From positions 2,812,501 through 2,876,500 of the forward strand of contig NZ_QTJP01000001.1 of NCBI RefSeq assembly GCF_003391115.1: a stretch of 64,000 nucleotides of DNA, written 5' to 3'. A program made the translations under genes and the position numbers. Under the pieces are notes generated by a model. That model searched no databases and had not been told where the DNA came from. It worked only from the letters and a program-made list of their open reading frames with translations. Of the stretch, positions 50,467 through 59,786 are shown in pieces (position 1 is the first letter of the stretch; every line of letters begins with the position of its first letter). This DNA comes from Sphingomonas crusticola (GTDB taxonomy: Bacteria; Pseudomonadota; Alphaproteobacteria; Sphingomonadales; Sphingomonadaceae).

Positions 50467-52884
50467 ATGAAGCCATTTTTTAAGGCGATCATCGCCGCCA
50501 CGATTGCCAGCTGCCTCGCCGTCAACGGAGCGTGGGCGGCTGGCCCCGCCGTCCCTCCCGACATAGCGGTCGCCTACGATCATCCGCGCATCGCCGAAGA
50601 CTGGGAAGGCCGCCCTATCGTCGCGTCGCCTGACGCCCGCAACGCCGTCTATGAGGTCAAGGTCACCAGCAATCCCGAGGAGAGTGAGCGCGGCTATTTT
50701 CTGGCAAACGGGAGCCCGCTTACCAGCGACGGAAGCCGGCTCTGGATTCTCGACCTCTCGAGCAAAGCATCGCATGCGCTGTGCCCGGCCGGTGGGAACG
50801 ATTGGGATCCCTCGTTCTCGCCGGATGGACGAACGCTTGCTTTCTATTCGGACCGGACGGGGCAGGCACGTTTGTGGCTCTATGATGTTATGTCGGACCG
50901 CTGCCGTCAGGCGACCGACGCGCCAATCAAATCCACCTATTTTCCATTCGACCACCCGCGGTGGTCGCCAGATGGAAAGACAATTTACGTCACTTTCTGG
51001 CCGGCAACCGGGCCGGGCGTCCAGTCGATCGCAACCAAGCCCACAATGATGGGCCATGCGCCCGAAGCCGATGCAAGCGGCGTTACGGTTTTTAGGCATG
51101 ATCCGGCGGATAAAGACGCGATGGCGACGCCCAACCAATCGTTCGACGAGCTATGTTCGTACGGAACCTATCTGGCCGCGTCCCTGGGAGCCGTCCAGCC
51201 GGCGACAGGCGCCACGAAGATTCTAGTCACCGATGAAGCTGCCAGCGACGTCGGTCGGGGCGCTGTCCGCCACCATCCAACCGCTTATTTCAATGTGTCG
51301 CCGTCCGGACGATGGCTCAGTTATTACAGCACCGGCTGCACGGTCTCCGGGGAACGTTTCAAGGCCAGCGTCGACCTCTACATTGTGCCGACGGAGGGCG
51401 GCATGCCGACTCGCGTCGCGGCCGGACTGCGCCCAGCTGGAGGCGGCGCGGAGTTTGATTATGGCTATCGCTGGCATCCGCGCGATGACACGCTGGTCTA
51501 TCTCAAGGGCGGCAAGCTGTGGCGTGTCCAGATCGGTACGGACGGACCACGGACGACCACGGAAGTCGGCAAAGGTCTCGGCCCGATCGTACCGTCGCTC
51601 CTTCGATTCACGGATGACGGGAGAAACGTTATCGTGGGCATTGGAGCTACGGATGCGGACAGGGCGAAGCCGATCGCTATCGCGCGCGTACCGCTGGACG
51701 GCGCAGCCGCAACCCAGATCGCCATCGGCGACGGCGATCTGACGGTGCGGTCGTTGCCGGCCGCAATTGACGGAACCGCATGGCGGACGCGCAAGGGCGC
51801 GATCGTCGCGAGCGGGCTCGACGAACGCACCGGCGATAGCATCCTGCTCGGCTTCGATTTCGCTGCGGGCCGGGCAACGACTTTATGGCATCGCACGGCA
51901 GGTTTGAGCGCGCTCGTTCCGGTCCCGAACGGCGCGCTGGCCGTCTACGAGGATTTTGCGACGCCACCCGATCTCTACACAATTTCAAGCGAGTGGCGCC
52001 TCGGCGAGAGACTGACGAACGTCGCCCCGGGGCTCGGCATTTTGCATCCAGGCACGATCGAGAACTTTACGTCGACGATTGGGCAGGGCGACGGGACGTT
52101 GCGGGAGGTTCACAGCAGCGTGATCCTGCCGCCGGGCGCCAAGCGAGGCGACAAGCTTCCGGCGATCGTGTGGTTCTATCCCTCCAGCAACTTCAATCGG
52201 GTCGTCACGCACTATGGCGCCCCGACGCCCGCTGCCGACGACCTTGCCCACATCTTCACTGCGCGGGGCTATGCGGTCCTGTTAGTCGATATGCCGCTCG
52301 GTGCCGGTGATAAAAAAGGCAACGTGATCGACGAGATTATGGACGATCTTATGCCACAGATCCGTAAGGCAATCGATCTTGGTTATGTCGATCCCTACCG
52401 TCTGGCCTTACGCGGCCAGTCCTTCGGCGGTTTTGCAACCGCTGCCATCATAACGCGCACCAATCTGTTCCGCGCTGCGATCGCCAGCGGCGGATTGTTC
52501 GATCTGGGAGGCTATTATGGGCAGACATCCTTTGTGCGCGGGCAGCTCATCGACAACGGTGACTGGCTGGAATCTGGGCAACCGCGGCTGGGCGGCCCGC
52601 TCTGGGATGATCCGGCGCGCTACATAGACAATTCCCCATATTATCACGCCGACCGTATCCACACGCCGCTGTTGATCCTCGAGGGTACAAATGACTTTGC
52701 AGGATTTATTGAGGGGCCCAAGATGTTCGCTGCGCTGCGCCGATTGGATCGTACTGTCGATCTGGCGCTGTACGATGGCGCTGGCCATTCGCCCTCCAAC
52801 TTTAAAGCGTCGCAGGCGCAGGATCAGGCCATGCGCATGCTCGCTTTCCTAGATAGATATTTGGCAGCGAAAGGTTCGAAGTAG
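50467..52884 (+). CDS. Exported S9-family peptidase (module 3)
   Basis: The 805-aa protein has a signal peptide (about 1-24), a propeller with WDPSFSPDGRTLAFYSDRTGQARLW-type repeats, and a prolyl-oligopeptidase-like domain. The triad is canonical: Ser652 (RGQSFGGFA), Asp743 (EGTNDFAG) and His774 (GAGHSP). GGGAGG lies before the ATG, 113 bases after the receptor. It probably degrades peptides imported by receptor 3. A truncated paralogue of its last ~108 residues lies at 5634-5995. Isopeptidase activity like that of module 1 cannot be excluded, but the Atxe2 opening motif is absent. Confidence 0.86.
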   Translation: MKPFFKAIIAATIASCLAVNGAWAAGPAVPPDIAVAYDHPRIAEDWEGRPIVASPDARNAVYEVKVTSNPEESERGYFLANGSPLTSDGSRLWILDLSSKASHALCPAGGNDWDPSFSPDGRTLAFYSDRTGQARLWLYDVMSDRCRQATDAPIKSTYFPFDHPRWSPDGKTIYVTFWPATGPGVQSIATKPTMMGHAPEADASGVTVFRHDPADKDAMATPNQSFDELCSYGTYLAASLGAVQPATGATKILVTDEAASDVGRGAVRHHPTAYFNVSPSGRWLSYYSTGCTVSGERFKASVDLYIVPTEGGMPTRVAAGLRPAGGGAEFDYGYRWHPRDDTLVYLKGGKLWRVQIGTDGPRTTTEVGKGLGPIVPSLLRFTDDGRNVIVGIGATDADRAKPIAIARVPLDGAAATQIAIGDGDLTVRSLPAAIDGTAWRTRKGAIVASGLDERTGDSILLGFDFAAGRATTLWHRTAGLSALVPVPNGALAVYEDFATPPDLYTISSEWRLGERLTNVAPGLGILHPGTIENFTSTIGQGDGTLREVHSSVILPPGAKRGDKLPAIVWFYPSSNFNRVVTHYGAPTPAADDLAHIFTARGYAVLLVDMPLGAGDKKGNVIDEIMDDLMPQIRKAIDLGYVDPYRLALRGQSFGGFATAAIITRTNLFRAAIASGGLFDLGGYYGQTSFVRGQLIDNGDWLESGQPRLGGPLWDDPARYIDNSPYYHADRIHTPLLILEGTNDFAGFIEGPKMFAALRRLDRTVDLALYDGAGHSPSNFKASQAQDQAMRMLAFLDRYLAAKGSK

Positions 52885-53079
52885 ATAGGCAGGGCCATAG
52901 CACGGATCCGAGCTGTTGGCGATCCTGCGCCTTACCGCCACGAGCCGACGTACGCGCGAAGCTTCTATGGACTAGAAGCTGTCGTCACCGGCACGGCAGT
53001 GACGCTCCAATTGTGGTCACTCGGGCTGCGCTATCTGCTTCCCAGCTTTAGATGTTCACCAAGGTGAGCAGCGCGACAG

Positions 53080-53967
53080 TTATCCATTAAGGTAAGCTGC
53101 TAGCTCCTCGGGCGCAGCTTTTGGAAAGGCTCGCTTCAGCAGATCTAGGAACGCGGAGACCCGGGCGCTCAGAAGTCTGCGGGACGGATAGAGTGCCCAT
53201 AGGGCGATCTCTGATCCCGCTACGTCGCCCCAATGCGCAAGCCGGCCTGCCGCCAGGTCATGGCTGACCAGCGACACGGGCAGGCGCGCCGCACCACCGC
53301 CGGCCAGCACCGCATCGCGGATCATAACCAGCGATGACAGCCTGAGCACCGGATCGACCGCGACGTTCGATTGTCCCGCAGCTGTGTTAACCGTCCAGCT
53401 TCCCGTTCGATCGTTTCCGCGCACCACTGCGGGCACGGCCGCGTCAGCCAGTCGTGGCAGATCCGGGCTTGCCACGACCACCAGCCGATCGTGGAGAAAC
53501 GGACGGCCGACCAACGTCTCGTCAGGATCGGGATCGACCCGGATCACGAGGTCGTAGCCTTCCTCGATCATGTCGACGGGCCGGTCCTCGGTCGTCACCT
53601 CGAGCCTGACCTCGGGATATAGAAGCGAGAACTTAGCGGCCAGCCGGCCCATCGCGGTCTGCGAGAACAGCAAAGGCGCGCTGATCCGCAGCCGCCCGCG
53701 CGGCCGGTCTCCACCGGACGCAATTGAAGCGGCTGTTTCTTCAAGCTCGGTGAGCAGCGCGCCGGCGCGTTCGAACAAAGCCCGGCCCTCCTCCGTCAGC
53801 TTCAGGTCGCGTACGCCGCGCTCGAAAAGGCGCAGGTCGAGGCTCGCCTCCAGCTCAGCGACACGTCGGGACAGGGTCGCCTTGGGCCGACCGGCGGCAC
53901 GAGCGGCCTTACCGAACCCGCCATGCCGGGCGACCAGCGTAAAATCTGTTAGAGCTAGCAGGTCCAT
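53080..53967 (-). CDS. LysR-type transcriptional regulator
   Basis: The 295-aa protein has the LysR HTH at the N-terminus (LTDFTLVARHGGFGKAARAAGRPKATLSRRVAELEASLDLRLFER) and a type-2 effector domain with LRISAPLLFSQTAMGRL and GYDLVIRV, as in the CrgA/AaeR-like branch. I start it at ATG 53967 with AGGTGG upstream. It is divergent from the NmrA-like reductase gene, a common pairing in which the regulator represses or activates that gene. Confidence 0.87.
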   Translation of the reverse strand: MDLLALTDFTLVARHGGFGKAARAAGRPKATLSRRVAELEASLDLRLFERGVRDLKLTEEGRALFERAGALLTELEETAASIASGGDRPRGRLRISAPLLFSQTAMGRLAAKFSLLYPEVRLEVTTEDRPVDMIEEGYDLVIRVDPDPDETLVGRPFLHDRLVVVASPDLPRLADAAVPAVVRGNDRTGSWTVNTAAGQSNVAVDPVLRLSSLVMIRDAVLAGGGAARLPVSLVSHDLAAGRLAHWGDVAGSEIALWALYPSRRLLSARVSAFLDLLKRAFPKAAPEELAAYLNG

Positions 53968-54072
53968 CTGTTCCACCTGTGAGACAGCGCGTCCAGATAT
54001 AGCATCTATTTGGATGGACATGGATCACTCAACTTAGTCCTGCCAATCAGGCACAGCTAAGGAGTGACTCCC

Positions 54073-54939
54073 ATGACCATTCTCGTAACCGGCGCCACCG
54101 GACGTGTCGGCCGCCACGTCGTCGACCAGCTCGTGCGTCGCGGCGCCGACGTTCGTGTGCTGACCCGTGATCCGGCGAAGGCCGACTTCCCCGCTGGCGT
54201 CGACGTCATGCAAGGTGACCTGCTCGACATCGACGTGCTGCGCGCGGCGTTCTCTGGCGTCAGCACGCTGTTCCTGCTCAATGCGGTGACCGGTGACGAG
54301 TTCACCCAGGCGATCATCACCCTGAATGTCGCGCGCGAAGCAGGCGTTGAGCGTGTCGTCTACCTGTCGGTCTTCCAAGCTGATCGTGCCGTAAACGTGC
54401 CGCATTTCGCGGTGAAGTCCGGCGCCGAGCGAATGCTGGAGCAGATGGGTTTCGGCGCCACGATCCTGCGCCCGACCTACTTCATCGACAATGAGGTGAT
54501 GGTGAAGGACGTCATCCTTCAGCACGGCGTCTATCCGATGCCGATCGGTAGCAAGGGTGTCGCCATGGTCGACACCCGCGACATCGCCGAGGTCGCGGCG
54601 ATCGAACTGATCCGCCGCGAGGCCGCGCCGAGCAAGCTGCCATCTGAGACGATCAACGTCGTCGGTCCCGACACGCTGACCGGTCCGCAGGTCGCCGCGA
54701 TCTGGTCCGACGTGCTCGGCCGTCCGATCGCGTATGGCGGCGACGATCCCAGCGGCTTTGAGCAGAACATGGCGAGCTTCATGCCGAAGTGGATGGCATA
54801 CGAGATGCGTCTCATGGCCGAGCGCTACGTCAGCGACGGCATGATCCCCGACGAGGGGGACCGCGAACGCCTGACTGCCATTCTCGGCCGCCCTCTGCAC
54901 GATTACCGCGATTTCGCGGGCAGCATCGCCGGCGCGTAA
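54073..54939 (+). CDS. NmrA-like NAD(P)-binding SDR protein
   Basis: The 288-aa protein has an N-terminal Rossmann motif (ILVTGATGRVGRHVVDQLVRRGADVRVLTRDP) with no typical SDR YxxxK active site. This fits the atypical NmrA/QorB-type group that binds NAD(P)H as redox sensor or reductase. AAGGAG lies 8 bases before ATG 54073. It is divergent from the LysR gene and probably its target. The physiological substrate is unknown. Confidence 0.87.
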   Translation: MTILVTGATGRVGRHVVDQLVRRGADVRVLTRDPAKADFPAGVDVMQGDLLDIDVLRAAFSGVSTLFLLNAVTGDEFTQAIITLNVAREAGVERVVYLSVFQADRAVNVPHFAVKSGAERMLEQMGFGATILRPTYFIDNEVMVKDVILQHGVYPMPIGSKGVAMVDTRDIAEVAAIELIRREAAPSKLPSETINVVGPDTLTGPQVAAIWSDVLGRPIAYGGDDPSGFEQNMASFMPKWMAYEMRLMAERYVSDGMIPDEGDRERLTAILGRPLHDYRDFAGSIAGA

Positions 54940-55228
54940 GGCTTGGGCGGAGGGCCGGAGGCCGGCGGGCGATCTGCCCGTCAGCCTCGTGCCCCTGTCC
55001 GCCGCTTCGCGATAGCGAGGACCCAGTTGCAGACCCTCAGCGCCCGCGTTGCGCTATCCAACTTCGGACACTCATTCATGCTCTGACTTTTGGCCGAAAG
55101 CGGCGTACTGGCTTAATCGACTCAACCGCGATCGTGTCGCATAGTCGTCACCGTTCTTCCTCGCGCGACCTAACATGTCGAGTACGGTAGGGTAGTCGTC
55201 CAATTGCGCAGCGGCAGCGTGCCTTCGG
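54940..55228. other. Intergenic gap with a dispersed-repeat copy
   Basis: No gene is supported here; the repeat copy lies at 55011-55080. Confidence 0.45.
55011..55080. repeat. Dispersed degenerate repeat, copy 3
   Basis: GATAGCGAGGACCCAGTTGC, AGACCCTCAGCGC and TTCGGACACTCATTCATG follow the order seen in the other copies. Confidence 0.5.
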
Positions 55229-55426
55229 TCATTGCCGATCCTGGCTTCGCTGTTTCGCTCGCTCGAAATGCGCGTCACCCAACCACTCACCGATGAGCGC
55301 GGCGTAGCTGTCAGCCAATTGGGTATGCAACTGCCTCGGCACATCGGTCGCACTGGCGGCCTGCGTGCGCTCGTCGGCTTCACGACGCAGCCAATACGAT
55401 AATTCTGAAGTTTCTTGCAATTGCAT
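55229..55426 (-). CDS. Small conserved alphaproteobacterial protein
   Basis: The 65-aa protein is helical and charged (YWLRREADERTQAASATD...HTQLADSYAALIGEWL). It resembles the short sphingomonad proteins with a YxxRxxEExxAAxxA...HxxLAxxY pattern, whose role is unknown. AAGGAG is 7 bases before ATG 55426, the best support for its reality. Confidence 0.6.
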   Translation of the reverse strand: MQLQETSELSYWLRREADERTQAASATDVPRQLHTQLADSYAALIGEWLGDAHFERAKQRSQDRQ

Positions 55427-55591
55427 GTCCAACTCCTTCGCGGGAGCTTTCCAGTGCTCTCGGTCGCCGGCGCCGAATGTCCGGCTAGCGATAAGCTACG
55501 CTAGCATTAACGATTCATCATATGGATGATCTAGGTCAACCCTGAATGAAAATTGACATCAATCGCTAAAAATCATCTTAATCTTAATTAG

Positions 55592-55927
55592 TTAGGGGAA
55601 CAGGCGCTCATCACCTCCGTTGCGGTCATAACCAGGTGGCTTGAACCTCTGCCTGGCGGTCCGGGTGCAAGTCCCGCCGGCGCCGGGTTGGGCTCGGCGG
55701 GGCTTCATCAGAACGGTTGTTCCATATAACCGGCGCGAGCGCCCCATGACACGATGATTGTGCAGACGTGCCGCATCGCCAATCATAGCCGTGGCCTGCG
55801 GAGGGTTCGCTTCGGCGTCATAAAACGCTGCAGTGCGATTATCGTCTCCATTGAGCCCGACTGCCTCACGCTGCAGCAGAGCTTGCAAGTCACGGCAATC
55901 AATCCATATTCCTCGATAATCAAACAT
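55592..55927 (-). CDS. Doubtful hypothetical protein
   Basis: An open frame of 111 codons starts MFDYRGIWIDCRDLQALL and becomes Pro/Arg rich at its end. I recognise no family and see no convincing RBS. It may be noncoding, or a fragment of a lost gene. Confidence 0.25.
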   Translation of the reverse strand: MFDYRGIWIDCRDLQALLQREAVGLNGDDNRTAAFYDAEANPPQATAMIGDAARLHNHRVMGRSRRLYGTTVLMKPRRAQPGAGGTCTRTARQRFKPPGYDRNGGDERLFP

Positions 55928-55962
55928 GGCATATGCCGTTTCCGATTGATCATTGGGCTACG

Positions 55963-56205
55963 TCAGATCCCGGCAAGGTGAACCGCTTGGCGAAATGGCA
56001 CCTGCAGGAGCACATCGCGGTTTTCGCCTCTGACGACGATATGGCAGCCGAGGCACAGCCGGCCCTCCACAACCTCCGCCGCCATAATCGATCGCGCGAA
56101 CTTGACTGTCATGTCCCGCGCCGCATCTGTGCCAGGCAGCTCGTGACCCTCGTCGTCTTCTAAGACTGTGCCGCACTCATGCAGGTCAAAATAGTATTGG
56201 GGCAT
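55963..56205 (-). CDS. DUF6894 family protein (copy 1)
   Basis: The 80-aa protein matches the DUF6894 pattern: MPQYYFDLHECG, DDEGHELPGTDAARD, AAEVVEGRLCLGCHIVV and LLQVPFRQAVHL. Function is unknown; these proteins are frequent and multicopy in Alphaproteobacteria. ATG 56205 is chosen because the family starts MPxYYFD. A second member is encoded divergently at 56504. Confidence 0.8.
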   Translation of the reverse strand: MPQYYFDLHECGTVLEDDEGHELPGTDAARDMTVKFARSIMAAEVVEGRLCLGCHIVVRGENRDVLLQVPFRQAVHLAGI

Positions 56206-56503
56206 GTGTAAATAGAGCACGTCTACCGGGCCCTTTCCATAGCAATAGATCAGGCGGTCAGTCGCAACTATCCCCTCTCCACTGCTGCTCCCGCGCCTGT
56301 GCTTGGCTCACTCCTCGGGTGGCGTAAACAGGCTGAGAATGTTTGGTCGGGCAATTATCGCACCGCCTTGGCCGAGACCGACGATGCTCCATGTAGTTCG
56401 GCGACAGAAGCGCCTCCATGACCGGCCTGTGGACCTGCCTCGACTAGGTTGCGGGCTAGGCCCCGTGTTAGCAACCGGATGTGACGCCAGACATTTACGT
56501 ACC

Positions 56504-56740
56504 GTGCCGCGCTTCTTTTTACACATCTTCGACAACAAGGAGTTGAGCGACCTGGAAGGTCACGAATGCGCGACCGTCGCTGCCGCACGTAACCGGGCGA
56601 TCGCCGAAGCTCGCGAGCTCGCCGCCGCCGACGTCAAAAGCGGCCACCTAAACCTCGGGCACCGGATCGTGGTGAAGGACGAATATGGCGATGTGCTTTT
56701 CGTCGTTACGTTCCGCGACGCGGTCTCGATTAGCTATTGA
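56504..56740 (+). CDS. DUF6894 family protein (copy 2)
   Basis: The 78-aa protein starts at GTG (family start MPRFFLHIFDN) and continues LEGHECATVAAARNRAIAEARELAAADVKSGHLNLGHRIVV and VVTFRDAVSI. A longer frame upstream lacks family similarity. The paralogue at 55963-56205 is divergent. Confidence 0.75.
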   Translation: MPRFFLHIFDNKELSDLEGHECATVAAARNRAIAEARELAAADVKSGHLNLGHRIVVKDEYGDVLFVVTFRDAVSISY

Positions 56741-56786
56741 GGCTGTGCCTGACGCCGCATAATGCGCGGCGCGTTCCACCGCCGTT

Positions 56787-57074
56787 CTAATTTCGAGATA
56801 AATCCAGGCTGAGGCTCGCGCGGACCGCACCGAGGATATGAAGTGACTTCTCCAGCGTGGCCTGCGTATCGCCAAGCTCAGCGCCCGTGGCCTCCTTCGC
56901 GTCGATCGCCACGCTAACAATCTCCACCGCATCCTCCACGCTGATCGAGGAGCGGGCGACCAAGCCATGGATCAGGCTTTCCACTAGCAGCATGGCAGAC
57001 TGACCATGGGCGTCTGGCTCGCGCTGCGCCTCGCTCGGGACTCGCGAGGCATTATCATTGGAAACGTCGGTCAT
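56787..57074 (-). CDS. Conserved hypothetical protein (sphingomonad type)
   Basis: The 95-aa cytoplasmic protein contains AMLLVESLIHGLVARSSISVEDAVEIVSVAIDAKE, a pattern I have seen in small sphingomonad proteins of unknown role. ATG 57074 has GGAG 8 bases upstream. It is divergent from the Crp/Fnr gene. Confidence 0.65.
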   Translation of the reverse strand: MTDVSNDNASRVPSEAQREPDAHGQSAMLLVESLIHGLVARSSISVEDAVEIVSVAIDAKEATGAELGDTQATLEKSLHILGAVRASLSLDLSRN

Positions 57075-57224
57075 GGCGAAAACTCCAGTCAGGCGAGAGC
57101 GCAATGTCTCTCAGCCGCCGGAGCCTGAAGATCCGCCGACGATGTGTTTGAGTAGGACGGCTTTCCCGCGAAACCATCAACCATATCAACTTTCAACTAT
57201 AACTTTGGACAATATGTTAAAATA

Positions 57225-57238
57225 GTAACCTGTGTTAC
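57225..57238. promoter_or_regulatory. Dyad GTAAC-CTGT-GTTAC before the Crp/Fnr gene
   Basis: A perfect 5-bp inverted repeat lies 9 bases before the ATG of the regulator at 57248, in a locally AT-rich stretch. It could be a site for autoregulation. Confidence 0.35.
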
Positions 57239-57247
57239 GCGTCGAGA

Positions 57248-57970
57248 ATGGAAAATCGATTCATCGACAAGCTGGGCGCGCTGGCCAACCTCAGCGGGAA
57301 AGATGTTGCTGTACTGACTGCGGCGACTTCGGCGCCGCGCAGAGTGGCGGCGAGGCAGGATCTAATCCGGGAGGGCGATCGGCCGGGCCCGGTCTTCGTG
57401 ATGCTCGAAGGGTGGGCATGCCGCTACAAGATTCTGCCCAGCGGTACCCGCCAGGTGTTGGCCTACCTCATGCCCGGAGACGCGTGCGATCTCCATGTCG
57501 GCCTGCTCGCGGAAATGGATCACAGCATACAGACCGTCACGCCCGCGCTGGTGGCCACGGTCGGGCGCGAGGACATGGACAGGATCATGGATGATCACCC
57601 CGCGGTAGCGAGGGCGATGTATCGGGGGCAGCTTATCGACGAGGGTACAATGCGGGCCTGGATCACCAGCATGGGCCGGCGCAGCAGCATCGAACGCGCT
57701 GCCCACCTGATGTGCGAACTGTATCTCCGCGCCCGGAACATCGGTCTCGCGGACGAGGTCAGCCTCAAGTTGCCGCTTTCGCAGCTGCTGCTGGCCGACT
57801 CTCTCGGCATGACGCCGGTCCATCTAAACCGGGTCCTGAAAGAGCTTCGCATGCACGGTGCCATGACCCTGCAGCGTGGCAGCCTCCTCATCACAGACAC
57901 CGGCAAGCTCGTTCAGATCGCGGGGTTCGACGAGAACTACCTTCATCGTCGGCTGCGAAGCGCAGCCTAG
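57248..57970 (+). CDS. Crp/Fnr-family transcriptional regulator (first)
   Basis: The 240-aa protein has a cyclic-nucleotide-binding-like beta-barrel (LIREGDRPGPVFVMLEGWACRYKILPSGTRQVLAYLMPGDACDLH), a dimerisation helix, and a C-terminal HTH (LPLSQLLLADSLGMTPVHLNRVLKELRMHGAM). It lacks the N-terminal cysteine cluster of oxygen-sensing FNR and the cAMP residues of CRP. It therefore belongs to the ligand-unknown group common in sphingomonads. A related gene follows 186 bases downstream. Confidence 0.87.
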   Translation: MENRFIDKLGALANLSGKDVAVLTAATSAPRRVAARQDLIREGDRPGPVFVMLEGWACRYKILPSGTRQVLAYLMPGDACDLHVGLLAEMDHSIQTVTPALVATVGREDMDRIMDDHPAVARAMYRGQLIDEGTMRAWITSMGRRSSIERAAHLMCELYLRARNIGLADEVSLKLPLSQLLLADSLGMTPVHLNRVLKELRMHGAMTLQRGSLLITDTGKLVQIAGFDENYLHRRLRSAA

Positions 57971-58156
57971 ACGGTCGCACTGGCCCGCTGCTCCTGAGAT
58001 TTCGGACGCATATTCCGTTACTTATCGCGCCTGAGTGCGAAAACAGTGATCCATGTTGCACATCCCGCCATATTACTCCCCTACAGAGCCAACGTCTCAG
58101 CGCTGTAGTTGCGGCGGCAAAGGGACGCCTGCTCCCTCAAAAAATGGGTGAGCTTA

Positions 58157-58885
58157 ATGCTTCAATCCCGGCCTTTTAGCCTAGCGCCGCTACTTGCCAA
58201 GCTGTCTCTCTGTTCGACATTTACTCAGGAAGAGGGTGCCGCGGTGCTTGCTCTGCCTGTACGCGCGGAGACCGTGCCGGCCGGCGCCTACCTCATACAG
58301 GAAGGGGAACCGCCCGAGAATGCCTGCTTGCTGCTATCCGGGGCCGGATGTCGCGAGAAGACTGCGAACCTGGGATCGCGGCAGATCCTGGCCGTGCATT
58401 TCCAAGGCGACCTTCTCGGCTTCGATTGCGTATTGCTCCAAACGGTCGATTATAGCGTCCGGAGCCTCTCGCTATCGGACGTCGCGTTCGTGTCCAATCA
58501 GGCCCTGCTCGACCTTGCGTTTCAGTATCCGAACGTCGGTCGAGCGCTTTGGCGCGAGACGCTGGTCGAAGCTTCGATCGCACGCGAGTGGATAGCCAAC
58601 GTCGGACAGCGGGATGCTCGCCAGCGCATTTCACATCTGATTTGCGAAGTGGCGTTACGCCAAGCACGCGTGGAGCAACGGGAGAAGCTGACGATCCAAT
58701 GGCCGTTTAGCCAAGAGCAGGTCGGCGACGCGACCGGGCTGACGCCCGTCCACGTCAATCGGACGATCCACGGTTTGATGTCTTCCGGTTTGATCGAAAC
58801 AGACTTGAGTTCGATCACCATTCTCAATTGGCAGGCCTTGCAGGATGCCGGTCATTTCAGCCCGACCTATCTGAACCTTCAGTAA
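58157..58885 (+). CDS. Crp/Fnr-family transcriptional regulator (second)
   Basis: The 242-aa protein has the same layout as its neighbour: a sensor barrel (LIQEGEPPENACLLLSGAGCREKTANLGSRQILAVHFQGDLLGFD) and an HTH (WPFSQEQVGDATGLTPVHVNRTIHGLMSSGLIE). It lacks the FNR cysteine cluster. ATG 58157 starts the conserved part; the upstream sequence is not conserved-looking. The two regulators probably arose by tandem duplication and have diverged widely. Confidence 0.85.
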   Translation: MLQSRPFSLAPLLAKLSLCSTFTQEEGAAVLALPVRAETVPAGAYLIQEGEPPENACLLLSGAGCREKTANLGSRQILAVHFQGDLLGFDCVLLQTVDYSVRSLSLSDVAFVSNQALLDLAFQYPNVGRALWRETLVEASIAREWIANVGQRDARQRISHLICEVALRQARVEQREKLTIQWPFSQEQVGDATGLTPVHVNRTIHGLMSSGLIETDLSSITILNWQALQDAGHFSPTYLNLQ

Positions 58886-59143
58886 AAACCCAGGTCGCCA
58901 GGGATCTCTATCACGATTGATATCACGTATATTGGCAACTCTTCTTTGGACCGCTGACGAAGTGGTATTTACCCGTGGCGTGCTTGACGATGCTGGTGGT
59001 TAGGCATTTCGTGGAGCGTGCTTTTGCGGCACGGCGACGAGCAGGCGCGGTATGCAAAGCGGTAGCGGTCAGGGGCAACGATTCGCCTCGCGGCATCCCC
59101 CCGATACGACGGCGACAGCGTGCAGCCTACCGGGGCGCCAATT

Positions 59144-59350
59144 TCAGGGCGCCTTACGCATTGGGGAAGGCGGCGGATCGCGGTCACGCGAATTCTCTGT
59201 AACCGGCCCCTGCGACCCTCGCCGTGTGGGCACTGTATTCCACGCCAAATAGCCAAAAAGCGCTAGGCCAACTAAACTAAGAAACGCTATCGCTGCGTAT
59301 ATGCATGTGCCGGCGAAACCCGGGCGCTCAGTTTGTGGTCCATCCGACAT
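59144..59350 (-). CDS. Small single-pass membrane protein
   Basis: The 68-aa protein has one hydrophobic helix (about residues 14-36, IYAAIAFLSLVGLALFGYLAW) and a polar Pro/Arg/Asp-rich tail. TTAAGG lies about 9 bases before the ATG. I recognise no family; a real gene is plausible but not certain. Confidence 0.4.
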   Translation of the reverse strand: MSDGPQTERPGFAGTCIYAAIAFLSLVGLALFGYLAWNTVPTRRGSQGPVTENSRDRDPPPSPMRKAP

Positions 59351-59786
59351 TGACGCGCCTTAATTGAGTTTCATTAGGCAACGCCTAGGCAGCTAAATGT
59401 CTACCGCCTCTATTTAGCTGCGCTCACTCGGTGAACCGGTCGTACTGCCACTTCACTTCTCCGCGCGTTCAATCTGACACGTTCAGGAGTTTACCATCGG
59501 TGACGAGAACCAACCGGCTAAGCCAGGTGACGAGAAAAGCGGACTAGCTCATCAGTCGAGATGGCAAACGATGAGAGCGCCGATCCATCCCCGATATTCA
59601 ACGGCGGAACCAGCGCGAAAAGAGGCCCGGAGGCACCCCAGCCCGCGGCAATGTCCATAGCGAGAAAGGCGACGGGCCTGAGTAGCCGGCACCAGAAGCA
59701 CATCCGAGCTAGGGCGGGTATTTGCCGGAAAGCGGCCCGTCGTTATCGAGGCGAAGGCTTGTCGCTAAGGCATCTCACCGCGGGGT
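59351..59786. other. Intergenic gap without a supported gene
   Basis: Two overlapping opposite frames (59561-59836 and 59518-59703) are open here, but neither has an RBS or recognisable protein pattern. Confidence 0.4.

Noticed and set aside
55640-55690. tRNA T-arm-like sequence GGGTGCAAGTCCCG near a GC-rich stem
   Set aside because: No matching acceptor, D or anticodon arms can be drawn around it, and the loop lacks TTC. A group II intron remnant was also considered, without support.
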